DNA of 64,000 bases from Lepidodermella squamata (lineage: Eukaryota; Gastrotricha). The stretch is taken from assembly GCA_047495785.1 (NCBI GenBank), contig JBLDXI010000019.1:1426001-1490000 (forward strand). The letters are read 5' to 3'. Below, in pieces: positions 1-15,200 of this stretch. The translations under genes and the position numbers were made by a program. Each line of letters begins with the position of its first letter. Within the stretch, counting starts at the first letter, position 1. The notes under the pieces were generated by a model that saw only the letters and a list, made by a program, of their open reading frames with translations, was not told the origin of the DNA and searched no databases.

Positions 1-294
1 AGTTTCAGACTCGGGATGTCAACTTTCAATGGAAGCTGAACGTCTACTTCATCATTATTTGCTAGAGATAGCTTAAGTGATTTCCTGCCGGTCGATCATG
101 CCCATTAAATATAAATTTCTCGCAGACTTGACCTTAAAAAAAGCTCGTAGTAGGCCACGCTAAATGACAATGCTGTTAACGCTTCTGTTAACGTTGTGCG
201 TAGTAAACTACCTAACTGTTCTCTTTCCTTATTGAATGTTCTTTTCTGCTTCTCTAGCGTAGTATAATTTGGATTTGATGTTTACTTTAATTTG
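1..294. other. Upstream region of the FER-like kinase gene
   Basis: No convincing coding sequence is visible. It presumably holds the 5' UTR and promoter of the kinase gene that starts at 295, and possibly the end of a gene outside the window. I see no clear TATA box or other element I would defend. Confidence 0.4.
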
Positions 295-3200
295 ATGGCA
301 TCAGACCTGTCGAAGTGTTCGGAATCTAATGACGCCTCCGCCGATTATATCGCTAACGTCCAAACTTCTGTTAGCATCGGTACCTTCTTCGATGCTGAAG
401 GTTCAATAATGAAATCAATTAAAGAACTTGTTCAAGCCAAGATCAATGCCGACCGCCAATACGTTCAGCAACTAGAACTGGTGGTACGATCGAGTCGCAA
501 GAATAATGTCACATGTGGACCAGTAAATGAGCCTTTTACCTTATGGCAAGGCTTAACTGAGGACTTGAGTCGCCAGGCTTCGCATATGGGTTCGGCTATT
601 GCTTCATCTGAGAAACTTGTGGGAGAGTTGCAAGCTATCATAAATATTCGAGAAAATCAACGGAAAATGCTGGAAACAGAACACTCCGCTATCTTAAAAT
701 TCGTGCAAAAAGAGTTCAAGAAATATAACGAGTTGAAAAAGGTAAGTAGCTGACTTACTTTAAATATCATTATACTCTCAAAATTATCACAGGATCTGGC
801 GAGGCTATATGAATTGTGTTCAACTGGGATGAACGCTTTTGAAAAGCTGAGTCAAAGTCGTTAATCATCGCTATTTTATATCGTGACTAAATCGATATTT
901 TTACAGAGGGTAAAGTCAATGAGAAAGAAAAATCACTTCTCGAACACAATTTGATAAGACTACACGAGACGCATAATGCGTGCTTATTGGGCAAGTTGAC
1001 CGGCAAATTAATAAAATTCCCTATTAATTTGCTTTGTTTATCAGCCTCATTAGACGTTAAACATGCCCAAGACCTAGCTGATAACGTCCATCTTCCAGCG
1101 ATGAGGCGTTTCATGGAAGCGGCATATGCACATTATCTTACTGCCCTGTAAGCTTGGAAAATTATGAAATACTAATGATCCTATTTCCTATTGATCACTT
1201 GTCTCGCAGAATATCTGTTTTCCAACGAATGGCTGATATTCAAATATCAAACGGAACTTACCTGATTCAGGAGGCGAAAACTGCTATTGACAGGCTATCG
1301 AAAATTCAGCCCGAATTAGCGGCCAAGTCGATACCACAAATAAGGTTAGTCTATACTGCTTTCCATCGATAGTTGCAAAGCTTGCTTTTCCTGAAATTGA
1401 ATCCGCCAGCCGAGATCAAAAGCATGACTCAACTCCTTTCAAATTTATCAGGTGAAAATAGGCTTTATATCGAGTGTCTTGTTGTGTTTACTCTTTGCTG
1501 CTTTATAATGCACTGCTGTTTTTCCGAAATCGCACATAATTTCCATGTTATGGTTTATACATGAATAATTACACGATTTATCTATAGGCTGAGCGCTACC
1601 TCGGAGAACATCTCAGCAGAACTAGTGGTAACATCTGTGTATCAAAAGCCCGATGCTCGTCTTGCAAGTTTGGCGTCTGAAATGTTTTGCATTTATACTG
1701 AAACCGAACCTACTATTCGAGACTCGTGAGTAGATGAGATGTGCATTTTTATTATAAAAAGACTTCGGCATTGGTTTTGCAGAATCGCTCATTTGGAAAA
1801 TGACATAGCTAGTCAAGTTTCTAAACAACAACGTCTCGAATCCAGTATAAGTGAGAAGAGAGAAAGGCTGCACGAATACATGCAAGGGGAAGATAACACG
1901 TTAGTTGGGTCGATCATTTACCTCTGAATTTGTAACCTAGTTTTCATCTTTTCAGGATTTCAGGAGCATTTGCTAGGAAATGCGAAATTGCGAAGCTCGA
2001 AACAGAACTCGAAGGAATTGAGTCAGTGAAAACCAGCTTCTCCAGACGCATCTCGACTATTGAAAGCAGCAAGCACGAAGAAAGTGAAATAGCTTCGCTG
2101 GTTACCACCATTTTGCAGCCTCTGATCGAAAAAGCGGCTGAAGAATTGAAAGAAACAGAGAGTGCTGTGCCACCAAGCCCGTCCAATCCTAACTTTGGTG
2201 ATTCCGGATTAGGCAACTCAAATTTGGATTCGGCGTCCAAAGCCATGAGTGGCGGAAAGTCCAACAAATCGAAAATGCACGGCTTCTTCAAGACGGTCCG
2301 CCGAAATATTGTATCTAAAATCAAACACGAAAAATTTGAAGGCGACGCTACCGACGAAGATAGCTGTAAGTTGAGCGATACGGTTAATAAATTTATCCTT
2401 TTGATCATCTTTTGAACCTCGCTAAAAATATGTTCCATTTTTTCATTTAAAAAAATTGGTTTTTTTTCAGCGATGGCATCTCATAGCAATGAAAACGGTC
2501 TGCAAAACGATGCTAATGGTCGATCGAACAAATTAATTTCCGAAGATGGGTCGAATGAAAGCTCGATCAGTGACGATACACCGTTTTGGTCGGCTCAGGT
2601 GCGAGAACTTCCTTACTTCCACGGAATTTTACCTCGCAACGACATTGAAAGCATGTTCATGAAAAATGGCAACAAAAACGGAGATTTTCTCATCCGAGAA
2701 TCGCTTCTCGAACGTTCGCGCGAAAAAGTGCTGATATTAAGCGTGTATTGGGACCAGCCTCGGCATTTTCGCATGGCGTCCCAATCTTGCCACAAAACCA
2801 GCTGGCGATTAATTGGGCCAAGGGACTTCGCGACAATTGCGGATCTCATTCGATACCACTGGGAAAATGGCGAGAGGGTAGCTGAAAACTTGGATGTGAG
2901 ACTTTCGAGACCTCTGAATCGAAGCGCAGATTTCTTGCAAAATGATTGGATCGTTCTGGGTCGAATTCTGGGACAGGGAGCCTATGGCGCTGTTTACGTG
3001 GGAACATTTCAACCACCCAGTGCATCGGTCCCATACGATGTGGCCGTGAAAGTGCTGAAACCTAAGCTTTCAACCATGAGCAAGGATGAAAAAGCTACTT
3101 TCATCAACGAGGGTCGTCAAATGCAACACCTCGATCATCCGAATATCGTTAAATTTATCGGCGTGGCTGCCAGCCGCGAGCCGATGATGCTCGTTATGGA

Positions 3201-3888
3201 ATTGTGCCTCGGCGGCTCGCTATTGGCTCATCTGCGCTCTGAAGGCGCCGCACTACCTCTCGCAGAAATGTATCGATTTTCTTATGAAGCGGCGTCTGGT
3301 ATGGAGTATCTATCAAAAATGCGACTGATTCATCGAGATTTGGCGGCAAGGAATTGCTTGATAACTGACGAAAAAGCGCTTAAAATATCGGATTTCGGCC
3401 TATCTCGATCGACTCCTGGAGATACGGGAGCGTGTATGGAGGAAGCAATTTATCAGCCGACAGCACCAGTCAAAATACCGATACGATGGACGGCGCCTGA
3501 GACGTTTTTCAGTAACATTTACACCTCTTCAACCGACGTCTGGTCATTCGGTATTTTGTTGTGGGAGATCTTTGCAGCGGGCTCATTACCATGGCCGGAT
3601 TGTAAAACAAATGATGCAGCACGGGATGCCATCCAATCCGGAACAAAACACCCCCGACCCGATCGCATGCCTCAGCCATTCTATGACACAGTCATGTTGA
3701 AGTGTTTGGCATTTGATGCCGAATTCCGACTGACTTTTTCATCGGCTCAGGCTGTAATCGAACGGTTTGTTTTGAATCCGAATAGCACGCCGAGAAGCGT
3801 AGTACTTGGCAGTGACTCGAACAACTCGTTGGCCGACCCTGTTCCGCCTGCAAGACCTCCAAGACCTCGAACAATGTTGAAAAGTTGA
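295..3888 (+). CDS. FER/FES-family non-receptor tyrosine kinase (F-BAR, SH2, kinase)
   Basis: Exons joined by eye: 295-741, 793-859, 907-1147, 1210-1344, 1588-1725, 1783-1899, 1956-2365, 2471-3888. They sum to 990 codons plus stop with all phases consistent. I chose the ATG at 295 as the first in-frame one. Residues 1 to about 400 are helical and coiled-coil rich, as in an F-BAR membrane-curvature domain. An SH2 domain follows (about 557-650; the phosphotyrosine-binding FLIRES-type strand is present). The tyrosine kinase domain (about 677-950) has the glycine loop GQGAYGAVYVG, the VAVKVLK lysine, HRDLAARN, DFGLS and PIRWTAPE, so all catalytic residues are present. The tail is short and proline-rich (PPARPPRPR). 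The family links membrane or adhesion sites to tyrosine phosphorylation. At 990 residues it is longer than the vertebrate proteins (about 820), the excess lying in the linker before SH2. The FER versus FES assignment is open because invertebrates usually have one gene. Confidence 0.9.
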
Positions 3889-5728
3889 TTAGTCAGCTGC
3901 AATCTCAATTTTGGCCGACCCATTCGTTACTTATTGTAATTATTTGTTGTGCTCGCAAGTCTTCTTCCGCGGATATTCCTCGGTAATCGGTTTTAATCAG
4001 CTTTACAATAGTTTGATTTGTGCATATGCAAAAGCTTCCTTTCTTTCCGAAAGCGTTGGGAACGTAGCGCTTCAAAAAGGCATGTGCTCTTTCATTCAAT
4101 GATCATTCCTCTATATAACTGATATTTCGGTTGTGCGATTTAATTGTTCTTATCACTGTTATTATCTTCAAGCATGGCTGATGCAACTTGCGATAAGTTT
4201 TATTATTGCTGTATTGGCAACTATTGTATGTTGTTAACACGCTGCTATGATATTAAAATATTTGACGATTTTTTATTTTGGTACAAGAATCAAATGAATA
4301 AATTTTTCATTTATGTTGAAACCGGCCTCTTTATCGTTGACTTTTCTTATTTTGCATTGTCATTTTAAATGAAAACAGTTTGCAAGGCATTATTTGCATC
4401 AAACGATGGGTAGGTAATCAGGCAGTTGAATATTAAACAGATGATTCAGATTAAACACGATAATTCTTGCAGCTATTTTGTAAATTGCTGCTCATCATTG
4501 GTAAATAGATCAATGCTCATGCCGGTATTCCGCTCGTGAGAAGATGAATCAAAATGTATTTTCCTTTGATATATCAAAATATGGCTTCAGCGATTGGCGA
4601 CTAGGTGGACAATAACCATGGGCGTTAGGTTATTAAATTTAAATCTATTTGCTATTTCCTTGGTTGTTCGTAGCTCGTTATTTATTCCGAGGAAATAGGC
4701 CTCTAAAGGGCTTTCATCAAAATGCTGTTCAAATTTCGAAGTGTTGCACCTTGTACGCCGTGTACTAGTTCAACAAGGAGGTCAATGTAAAAATTTAACA
4801 TTGCCGAGCAAAATTTAACTTTCCCGGGCATTAGATTCAGGTGAAATGATTACCAAAATGTTCTCGATCATTCAAAGCCCCATTTTCTCCAATACTCATA
4901 CAATGTTGTTGGGATCTGAGCGGTGAGCGGGCGCTTCAGTTTTGAAAATTCAAAAGCTTGACGGTTTTGGCGGAGGTCTTCACGGTTGACGGGCCTGAAT
5001 GCCTGAATGGGCATTGCATCATGACTCGGAAGTTCGGAAAAGCCAAGTATTTTTTCTTACAAACGCCGCGCCCGATGAAAATGCCGCAACATTTATAGTT
5101 TTACGGGAAAAATACCAAACTTCAACATTAAGGCCGCAACCAAATAATCAGCACGCAACAAAAGAGAGCAAGGAGGTGGCCTGGATCCTGAATTCCAGGC
5201 GTATTTTCTTGCAAATTTCCTTCATTAAGGTATTACGCGTCTTACGGATATTACTAATTTGGTGGGAACTTGCGTTCCTTCGCAACAAACGTGCGCCTTA
5301 ACATCCAGACTTTAGATGGTCAAATGCTTCCAGACGTGCCAGCGCTCCGCCTATCCGTCGGATCCAACCGACAGTATTTGGTGTAACTCGCCCTCATTGC
5401 GAATGTAATTTTTGCAAAAAAACTCTGTCTGCTGTCACCCTCTTCCGAATTTACCGATAATGTCATAATAAAAAAATAAGGATCACGTTGCTGTTTCCGT
5501 GACTGAGAACTTGCCCACTCAGAAACAACTATGCGACAGCTACGGCCTAAATTCCAAGGTCAACAATTCATGCAACCAGTTCTCAATCCAATTTCGTATA
5601 AATTTTTGAAAATTGCATGAATTTAAAAAGTTAACACTAATTTCATATTTTAATTTTGTTATAATTCTGAATCAGCTGATGCCCTTTGTCCTGTCATAGC
5701 TTTGTTTGACCCTAGTTGTACTTATGCT
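3889..5728. other. Intergenic region between kinase and polyubiquitin genes
   Basis: No gene is supported here. A candidate polyadenylation signal AATAAA at 4297-4302 could serve the kinase transcript. Open frames at 4144-4368 and 4999-5301 are short, of ordinary composition and without recognisable motifs. The DNA is AT-rich and looks non-coding. Confidence 0.5.
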
Positions 5729-7280
<1,552 letters not shown>

Positions 7281-8213
7281 TCAAAAATTGCCGACCTGAA
7301 AATTGTTGATCAAAAGACTTGACTTATTCTCATGATATTTGCTGCTATAATGACGCGTCTGCTTGCGCATGATGTTGATGTCTAGCTGGCAATAAATTTA
7401 AATTTCTCTGAAACTAGTTATGATCCATTACTAAGTAAACCTATGACTTGCATACATGAAAATGGAATAAACCAGGTATCAGCATTGCATTTCGTTGTTT
7501 TTATTTATTGGTATCTTCAGTTAATTGTCCACCTCTAATGGATTCAAATATTACACATGAACCAATTGCTGAATCCCTGTAATGCCGCTCAAAGCCTTCT
7601 ATGGTGAGCGTTGTGTATCGTGAGCTAGAAAGTTTACAAATGGCCTGGAGCGCCAGGGGAGAATGAATATTGCAAAACACTCTAAAACTTACGGCAACGC
7701 TAGTTTGAACAATGAAAATTATTTCTGGATATGATACGTGGAAGCGTTGGCTGACTTACGAATTCAACCAACTCACTGGAGGCCTCAAGTTAATTTCAAG
7801 TCATTATTTCATTTCAATAGAAATTTGCTTGTAGTACAAAACAATTTGAGTTTAAACCACATTTGATGTGTTTATTCGCAGAAATAATTCACAAACATGC
7901 ACAATCTAACTATTAATTACGGGAGTATGAAAAATTTAACCGAAATGTTGCAGCGAGCGGTCAACCTTGTCTCAGGTAAATTAAACGAAAGACTACATTT
8001 TCAGTTCGAAAAATCTTTATTTGACATAATATTATGATGTTGTTGAGTTAATCTTAAAACCTTCTTATCAGACCTTCAACTCAGATGATGAACAGGAGAA
8101 ATTCGTTACAAGTATATAGAAGCATGATGCAAAAATTAATTGTCATTAGTTTACACTTAGAAATGAAAGTAGCGCTGATTCAAAATGTTGTGTAGACAAA
8201 AGGCGACTTCGTT
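7281..8213. other. Convergent intergenic region, polyubiquitin / cathepsin
   Basis: It holds the 3' ends of the plus-strand polyubiquitin and minus-strand cathepsin genes. AATAAA hexamers at 7391-7396 and near 7467 are plausible polyubiquitin polyadenylation signals. I see no gene in the remainder. Confidence 0.5.
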
Positions 8214-9516
<1,303 letters not shown>

Positions 9517-10743
9517 TTTCGCAAAAAAGCCTAAAAAACAATGCGAATTTCAGTCAATGAAACGAAATGCCGTTGTTATTGTCAGAAAAACGCGTCGACT
9601 GGTCACAAATAAATCAAATAATAATAATATGCTTGGCGCTATGAATCATCGCTGAGAGACACAGAGAAAAGCAACGCCGGGCAAAATAATTACATAACAG
9701 AGTCGTTCACAACATAACAACCGGCGCACTTTCGCGACAAGTCTCGGTTATTCCCCACGAGCAGTTATTTCACCGTCAGTATGCTTACAAAATGCACGCT
9801 TACGACCCCTTCGACTAATACAAGAACAGTGCATAGGTATGATATACATTAGAAAATGCTGCCGAGATAAAAAAGACTGAGCTGTTTTTTATGCTTACTA
9901 CTATATGTGCGCTCGAAACGTGCTTGTGTACACTCACTCATACGTACCTACACACATGCCAGATGTGTAAATTCGGTTCGGGTCAAATGGAGCCAAGCCA
10001 ACAATAGGTGCATTAAACTGAAACGAATTTCACCACTGAAAAAGACATTGGTGACTACCGGTTTTTTCTTCACAAGTCTTATTACTTATACGCCAATTAA
10101 CTCGGAAGTTTAAACAGCTTTGCATAGATTATTACTATCGAGTCAGTAAAACACCTGCTTGATGATTAATACACATCATTCCTTTCACGTCTAGTCACGA
10201 AATTAAGATTATATTTCTCAGCCATAATGGCGATGATGCAGTTGAAAAAATTTCGCCTAACGAATCATAGTATCGATTAACAACCAAGTAAAAATTCCAG
10301 GTATAAGGAGGAGACAGTATTGTAAACTGCGCAACTATTTAAAAATTCAAATAAACCGATCGATGCGAGCTATGTATTCCATTACAGTTAGTAATCGCAG
10401 TGAAACAATTGAAAGACGCACGAGGGCGTGTGTAAGCGTGCACGAATCAACACAGGAGTATCGACCTTTCCTCTCATAAATAATAATGATAAAGCTAGCG
10501 GCGATAACACGCTACAGCAGACGGTTGTGTTGGGGCGGGAGGAAAAAATCGATTGAAAAATGACGCACGCGTCCACGCGACACGTGTTCATGTTTGTTTT
10601 AACCAAGATGGCGCCCGGCAAAAAAGATCAACAAAAATAAAATTTCCAGCCACTATCGGGGACCTGCATGAATTTTAAACTAGAAAATGTCAAAGTCCTA
10701 ACATTTTCAAATTAATGTCAATTTTGATCAATGAATCAGCCGG
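9517..10743. other. Intergenic region upstream of the cathepsin gene
   Basis: This spacer lies between the cathepsin start and the mitoguardin stop, both genes being minus-strand. No gene is supported. It should contain the cathepsin promoter. A CAAGATGGCGCC-type motif at about 10602-10613 resembles a YY1 site, but its placement more than 1 kb from either start makes its role uncertain. Confidence 0.45.
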
Positions 10744-12210
10744 CTAATGCACCACTGAAGCGCGGTCGACGCCGAATATGAGGCAAAGACGGCCGATGTA
10801 GCGGTCGGTGATAGCGCCGAGGGTCGTGGAAGTTTCGTCTGGATTGCCGAAAGCCACATGGTCCGAACTGAAAATTTCTCTCAAGTAATTAGCGACCATC
10901 TCTTGGAAGGAAGATAATTTCTCCTGCAGGGGCGAAGGCGGGCCGAGTATTGCCCAGGCGAGGGGGACCGATAAGTGGTCGGATAGCGAGTAGTAACGGG
11001 ACATAAACCCATCCGAGTACTTTATCCGGCTTCGCTTGAGCTTCAACGCGCTGAAAACAGCGGCTTGTAGCGCGCCTTTTTTCACCGATTCCGGAAGCCA
11101 GTAGCTTGAAAGAGCATTATGAACCGACGCCGGCGTTTCGTCCAACTCATCGAGAGCGTCCAACAGGACGAAATCTAGCACAACGTCGTAGAAACCGAGG
11201 TGAGACACATTTCTCGTCGCAAGTTCTTCCTTGACCTGCGTCAAATTGAGCGGATCTTGGCAGTAACGAATCAACTCGTCATATGCGCTACCAAAGCCAT
11301 TCACATCCCCGCCGCTTTCCGATATTATCATTTTGAAAATTTCCCGGCCTAATGTCGCGCTTTCGCTTTGAACTTTCGGGTCGGAGAAATACCGGTCGAA
11401 ACCTGATCGGAGCAAATGAAGTTTCGCGAGAAATTCTTCGTCGGTATCAAGGCCGACTTTCTTTGTTCGAAACGTCCGGCATGGAATCAACTGGCCGTCT
11501 TGTTCGCGAATGCATTTTTCCGCGAGTTTGAACGCGTCGTGGTACGCCGAGTCGTCACAGAATCGCTCCTGCAGCATTCTATCAAGTTCTTCGAGTTCTT
11601 GAACAGCCGATAGAAACGACACGTCCGACGAAGCGTTAGAGGCGAGTTCGAAATCGAAATCTCGATTATTGCGATTCCGACCCGTTGCGCCCTGCTGGCT
11701 GCTAGCAGCGCCCGGTAACTGCAAACCGCCGGCTGTCATGTCGAAATCGGCCAGTAAATCGACAGCGCTGTCTTGGTAACTGGCGGCGTCTCGTGAGTTG
11801 GCCAGGGCCATGCGTTGAGCATTTCGGTTGCGAATCGGCAAGGGGGAGAGGCGGCTGCGCCATGACTCGAGCAGGGTTCGACCGGCATCAACGAAAATAT
11901 CAATCGAGTTCAGGACGTCAGGATCACGAGTGTCCAAATTTATCACATCTTGAATAGCCCGACTGAAATAAGCAAAAATAAAGATAAATGATATAAATAA
12001 ATACTAGTCAACCCACCTAACTGAGCTGAGGGCTGGGTCCAGTAAGGCATCACATTGGACTCCAGTCGAAGTAGATGAAGCCCGTTGTTGTTTCCGCCGT
12101 TGATTCCGGCGGTATTTCAGGAAGAATATCAGCAAGCAAAGCGTTCCAACTGAGGCTGTGGCCAGGCCGCCAACTAGCGCCAGTCGACCAGATGGACGGC
12201 CGCTGAGCAT
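10744..12210 (-). CDS. Mitoguardin (MIGA/FAM73 family)
   Basis: Two exons, 12210-12017 and 11962-10744, join in frame (470 residues). Residues 9-29 form a transmembrane segment followed by a strongly basic stretch (KYRRNQRRKQQR), as expected for an outer-mitochondrial-membrane anchor. The C-terminal half has the conserved mitoguardin core, including the FYDVVLDFVLLDALDEL helix, the SYWLPESVKKGALQAAVFSALK segment and the YYSLSDHLSVPLAWAILGP motif. Family members bind mitochondrial and ER lipid-transfer partners and promote mitochondrial fusion and contacts. An FFAT-like acidic region may lie in the linker, but I could not place it with confidence. Confidence 0.85.
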
Positions 12211-12680
12211 CGATCAAAATGTAACAGAAAATTTTCCTAAAAGCAAAACCAGGCATTTGTTGAATTTGATTATAAAAAGTTCATTTTTTACTGCTTTCTC
12301 CATTCATTGAAAAGTGTCAAAAAAAATGCTCGCAGCTGATTTAATATTTTCTTCGACAGAGATGGATAGTAATGTAGCTTTGCGACGAGAAGTATTACAG
12401 AAAAACAAGAACACATCCGAGCGAGCGAGCCGTGTAATGAGATAGAAAACTACTCATCATACAAATTGGTCATAATATTTTCTGCCGCCAAGTAACAACT
12501 TCAAAAATTACTCGCTCGCACTTGTTTCCAGAGCACGGTATAATCATTTTAATATCGGTACTATACAATGGGCGTTTTTCCTCATTCATTACAATAATAA
12601 TAGCGGGGCGTATTTATACAATAATAAGGTTAACGCCGGTGTTTCACACGCAGAAATTTACTTTTTATCGAGATATATCA
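12211..12680. other. Intergenic region, mitoguardin upstream
   Basis: This AT-rich 470-bp spacer separates two minus-strand genes (CCCH zinc-finger upstream, mitoguardin downstream). It probably contains the mitoguardin promoter and the zinc-finger 3' UTR. No gene is seen. Confidence 0.5.
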
Positions 12681-15200
12681 CTAGGTAGCATTTTGCCCGA
12701 ATACCTTGCGGAGACGCGGGTCGAGCCGAATGATCGGGTCCATCGGGTCCAACCGCAAAGCAAGTGACAGCGGGACTGGGGGCGGAATGAGCACGGAAAT
12801 GAGCTTGTAGCGGATGAGCCGATTCGCGTTATTAGTCGCCGTATTCACGTCGCCAGACGCTCGGTTGATATTCAATCGCGGGTCGCGGGTCGGCGATATA
12901 GAACCAGGCGGCTCGCCGATTGGTGGCGCCATCATAGGCGGTGACTGGAACGGGGGTGGCGGGATGCCAGGTGGTAGGCCGGGCATGCCCGACGCGATCT
13001 GATGTATCTGCTCGGCTGATAACGTCGCTGGCAATGGCGGCATTTGCGGCGCCTGGTAGCCGGGTGACGACGGCGGGAACCCGGCCGGCTGCGACGGCAT
13101 AGGCGGCCGAAATTGCGGTGGGCTGTTGATATCCGGATTTGGCGGCGGGTAGAACGGACCCGCGCCAGGCTGATTTGGCTGCGGGAACGGCGGTATTGGC
13201 GGGAAGTTAGGCGGGGGCGGCATGAAGTCGCCGGGTGGGAATTGACCAGGCGGAGGTTCGAAAGGTGGCCGACCGTCCATGAATGGCGGCCGTTGAGGCG
13301 GAGACTGAAATTGCGGCGCCGGGCCGTTGTTTTGGTCAGGAGGTCCGCCTAACACATCAACACCGTAGAAACCAGGCGGTGGACCTGGAGGCGCCCCATT
13401 GCCATTAAATTGAGGCGGCTGTTGAAAATTAGCACCGGGTTGTTGCTGTTGTTGTTGATCTTCCGACTGGGGGTAGTAGCCTTGTTGAGCATCACCGGGC
13501 GCACCATTACTGTTACCCCAAGCCGACACGGCCTTGTCCAACATTTTTCGCCCATCGTCGTCAAGCGGCGCGTGAGAAAAGCGACAGTGATCGCCATTTC
13601 GACAATTGCCCATCACATGAAAGAACTTGCACGGAAATTGCTCGTGGAGGTAATCGCAATCGTTGCCTTTTATGCAGAACCCACTGAGATAGAATTTGCA
13701 CAATTCTGGCTTGCGCTTGATTTCCGACGGTAACAAGTGAGCGAAATTACAATTTTGACCTTTGAGACAGTTGCCTTCGCGGAAGAACTTGCAAAGCATA
13801 CCCGGCCTCTCCGGGTTCGCTGGAGGCCGAGCCATTTCAGGAGGCGGGGGAGCAGCAGACCGATCCATCATACCGCCTCGTTCAGGTTTCCGCCCTCTGC
13901 CACCCCTTTCGCGACCACCCCGACCACCACGTGGGCCATCGAAATACCGATCTTCATCGCCAAAACTTCTCGGCGGACCGTCAAAATTTTCAGGAGGAGG
14001 TCCGTAATTACGATCGTAGTCTTGTGGAGGGTAAGGCGGCTCTTGAGGAGGAGGAGGGTGATACGGCATTTCCGGGCCGTTCGGAGGCGGACCGTAGTGA
14101 TCGTCGAAGCTGGGTCGGTGCGGCTCGCCATAGCCACCAGGCGGGCCAATCGTTTCAGGCGGGGGCTGGTCAAAGTCGTTGTAGTCATTTCGCCGCCTCG
14201 GACCGCCTTCGTGCCTACCTCTTCGCGGCGGACCACCGCGGTCACGCCGTCCACCACGTCCCCATTCGTTCGGAGACCGAGCCCCGCGTCTTTCGTCGTA
14301 ATATTCGTCGTAACCACCGTGTCTGAAACCCCCACGACCGCCTCCTCTTTCTCCACCAAAATATCGCTCGCGTGGTGGCGGAGGTCCGGGCCCTCTGAAC
14401 GGCGAGGCACGGTCACCAGCTCCAAACGCGTCATCTCTCATACGTTTTCGTGGAGGATATGCCGGATCGTGCGAGTAATTATTGTTTTGATTGTAATCAG
14501 CGCCATGAGGCGGAAACGAATTCGGCGCGTTGTGATCGGCGAGAGGCTCTTTTTGCGAGCCATTCCCTGCATTATTGTTACCTTCATCTTCACTTTCTTC
14601 AGGGGTGGCGTATGGATCAACATCGTCAACTTCATATTGACTTTTACTATTTGTCACCTCTTTTGTCGAATCGGTTCGACGACCTTTTGATGGGGAGGTA
14701 TCGTCGACACCTCCTTTCGGTCCGTTCCGACTCTCGTCGCCGGTCGCCGACGGAAATTGTCTCTGGTACATATTGAAAAGTTGCGCCCACTCTCCAACCA
14801 CAGGTGCGCCGAGATAATCAACAGGTGCTACTAAAGCAGCTTCCTTAGCCGCTGATGATGATTTTGAACTTTCTTTCGTTTTTCGATGTCGTGACCCCCG
14901 GCGGTGATGCCGGCGCTTCGAGCCACGGCGAGATTTTGTTTCACTAGCTTTTGATTCATGGTCTTCACCCTCTTCAATATCTGGATGCGAAGCTTCGCCG
15001 TCGTCTTCGCTCGCGGTACCGTCGTTCGCAGCAATGTTATTACCGTTATTATCATTGTCAAAGTTGATGTTATTGTTATTCACTTTTTCGAACATTTCGT
15101 CATTATCCAACGGCAACTCGCTGCCGTTGTCATCAGGCGGATATTCAAATGCGGTGAGGACGGGAGGACCATCGTCCACTTCACCGTCTTCTCCACTCAT
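12681..15200 (-). CDS. CCCH zinc-finger protein, ZC3H4/ZC3H6/suppressor-of-sable type
   Basis: A single uninterrupted frame encodes 839 residues. The N-terminus is acidic and serine-rich, followed by RGG/proline-rich low-complexity sequence. Three closely spaced CCCH fingers lie at about 467-545 (CKFFREGNCLKGQNCNFAH, CKFYLSGFCIKGNDCDYLH and CKFFHVMGNCRNGDHCRFSH). The rest is a proline/glutamine-rich tail ending in DPRL motifs (TRDPRLN and LDPRLRK). The triple finger plus C-terminal DPRL motifs is the signature of ZC3H4/6/8 and Drosophila Su(s). ZC3H4 acts with WDR82 and ARS2 to stop transcription of unproductive nuclear RNAs. Being intronless makes it stand out from its multi-exon neighbours. 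The several long frames on the opposite strand here come from its biased composition. Confidence 0.85.
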   Translation of the reverse strand: MSGEDGEVDDGPPVLTAFEYPPDDNGSELPLDNDEMFEKVNNNNINFDNDNNGNNIAANDGTASEDDGEASHPDIEEGEDHESKASETKSRRGSKRRHHRRGSRHRKTKESSKSSSAAKEAALVAPVDYLGAPVVGEWAQLFNMYQRQFPSATGDESRNGPKGGVDDTSPSKGRRTDSTKEVTNSKSQYEVDDVDPYATPEESEDEGNNNAGNGSQKEPLADHNAPNSFPPHGADYNQNNNYSHDPAYPPRKRMRDDAFGAGDRASPFRGPGPPPPRERYFGGERGGGRGGFRHGGYDEYYDERRGARSPNEWGRGGRRDRGGPPRRGRHEGGPRRRNDYNDFDQPPPETIGPPGGYGEPHRPSFDDHYGPPPNGPEMPYHPPPPQEPPYPPQDYDRNYGPPPENFDGPPRSFGDEDRYFDGPRGGRGGRERGGRGRKPERGGMMDRSAAPPPPEMARPPANPERPGMLCKFFREGNCLKGQNCNFAHLLPSEIKRKPELCKFYLSGFCIKGNDCDYLHEQFPCKFFHVMGNCRNGDHCRFSHAPLDDDGRKMLDKAVSAWGNSNGAPGDAQQGYYPQSEDQQQQQQPGANFQQPPQFNGNGAPPGPPPGFYGVDVLGGPPDQNNGPAPQFQSPPQRPPFMDGRPPFEPPPGQFPPGDFMPPPPNFPPIPPFPQPNQPGAGPFYPPPNPDINSPPQFRPPMPSQPAGFPPSSPGYQAPQMPPLPATLSAEQIHQIASGMPGLPPGIPPPPFQSPPMMAPPIGEPPGSISPTRDPRLNINRASGDVNTATNNANRLIRYKLISVLIPPPVPLSLALRLDPMDPIIRLDPRLRKVFGQNAT

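Noticed and set aside
1013-1062. Possible 50-nt intron in kinase exon 3 ending at TTTATCAG
   Set aside because: Removing it breaks the frame; keeping it gives a consistent 990-codon gene.
4144-5301. Open frames after the kinase gene
   Set aside because: Short, without conserved motifs; AT-rich non-coding composition.
13737-14690. 317-codon plus-strand frame across the CCCH zinc-finger gene
   Set aside because: Composition mirrors the RGG/proline-rich sense protein on the minus strand; no domain, only Arg/Thr-rich shadow.
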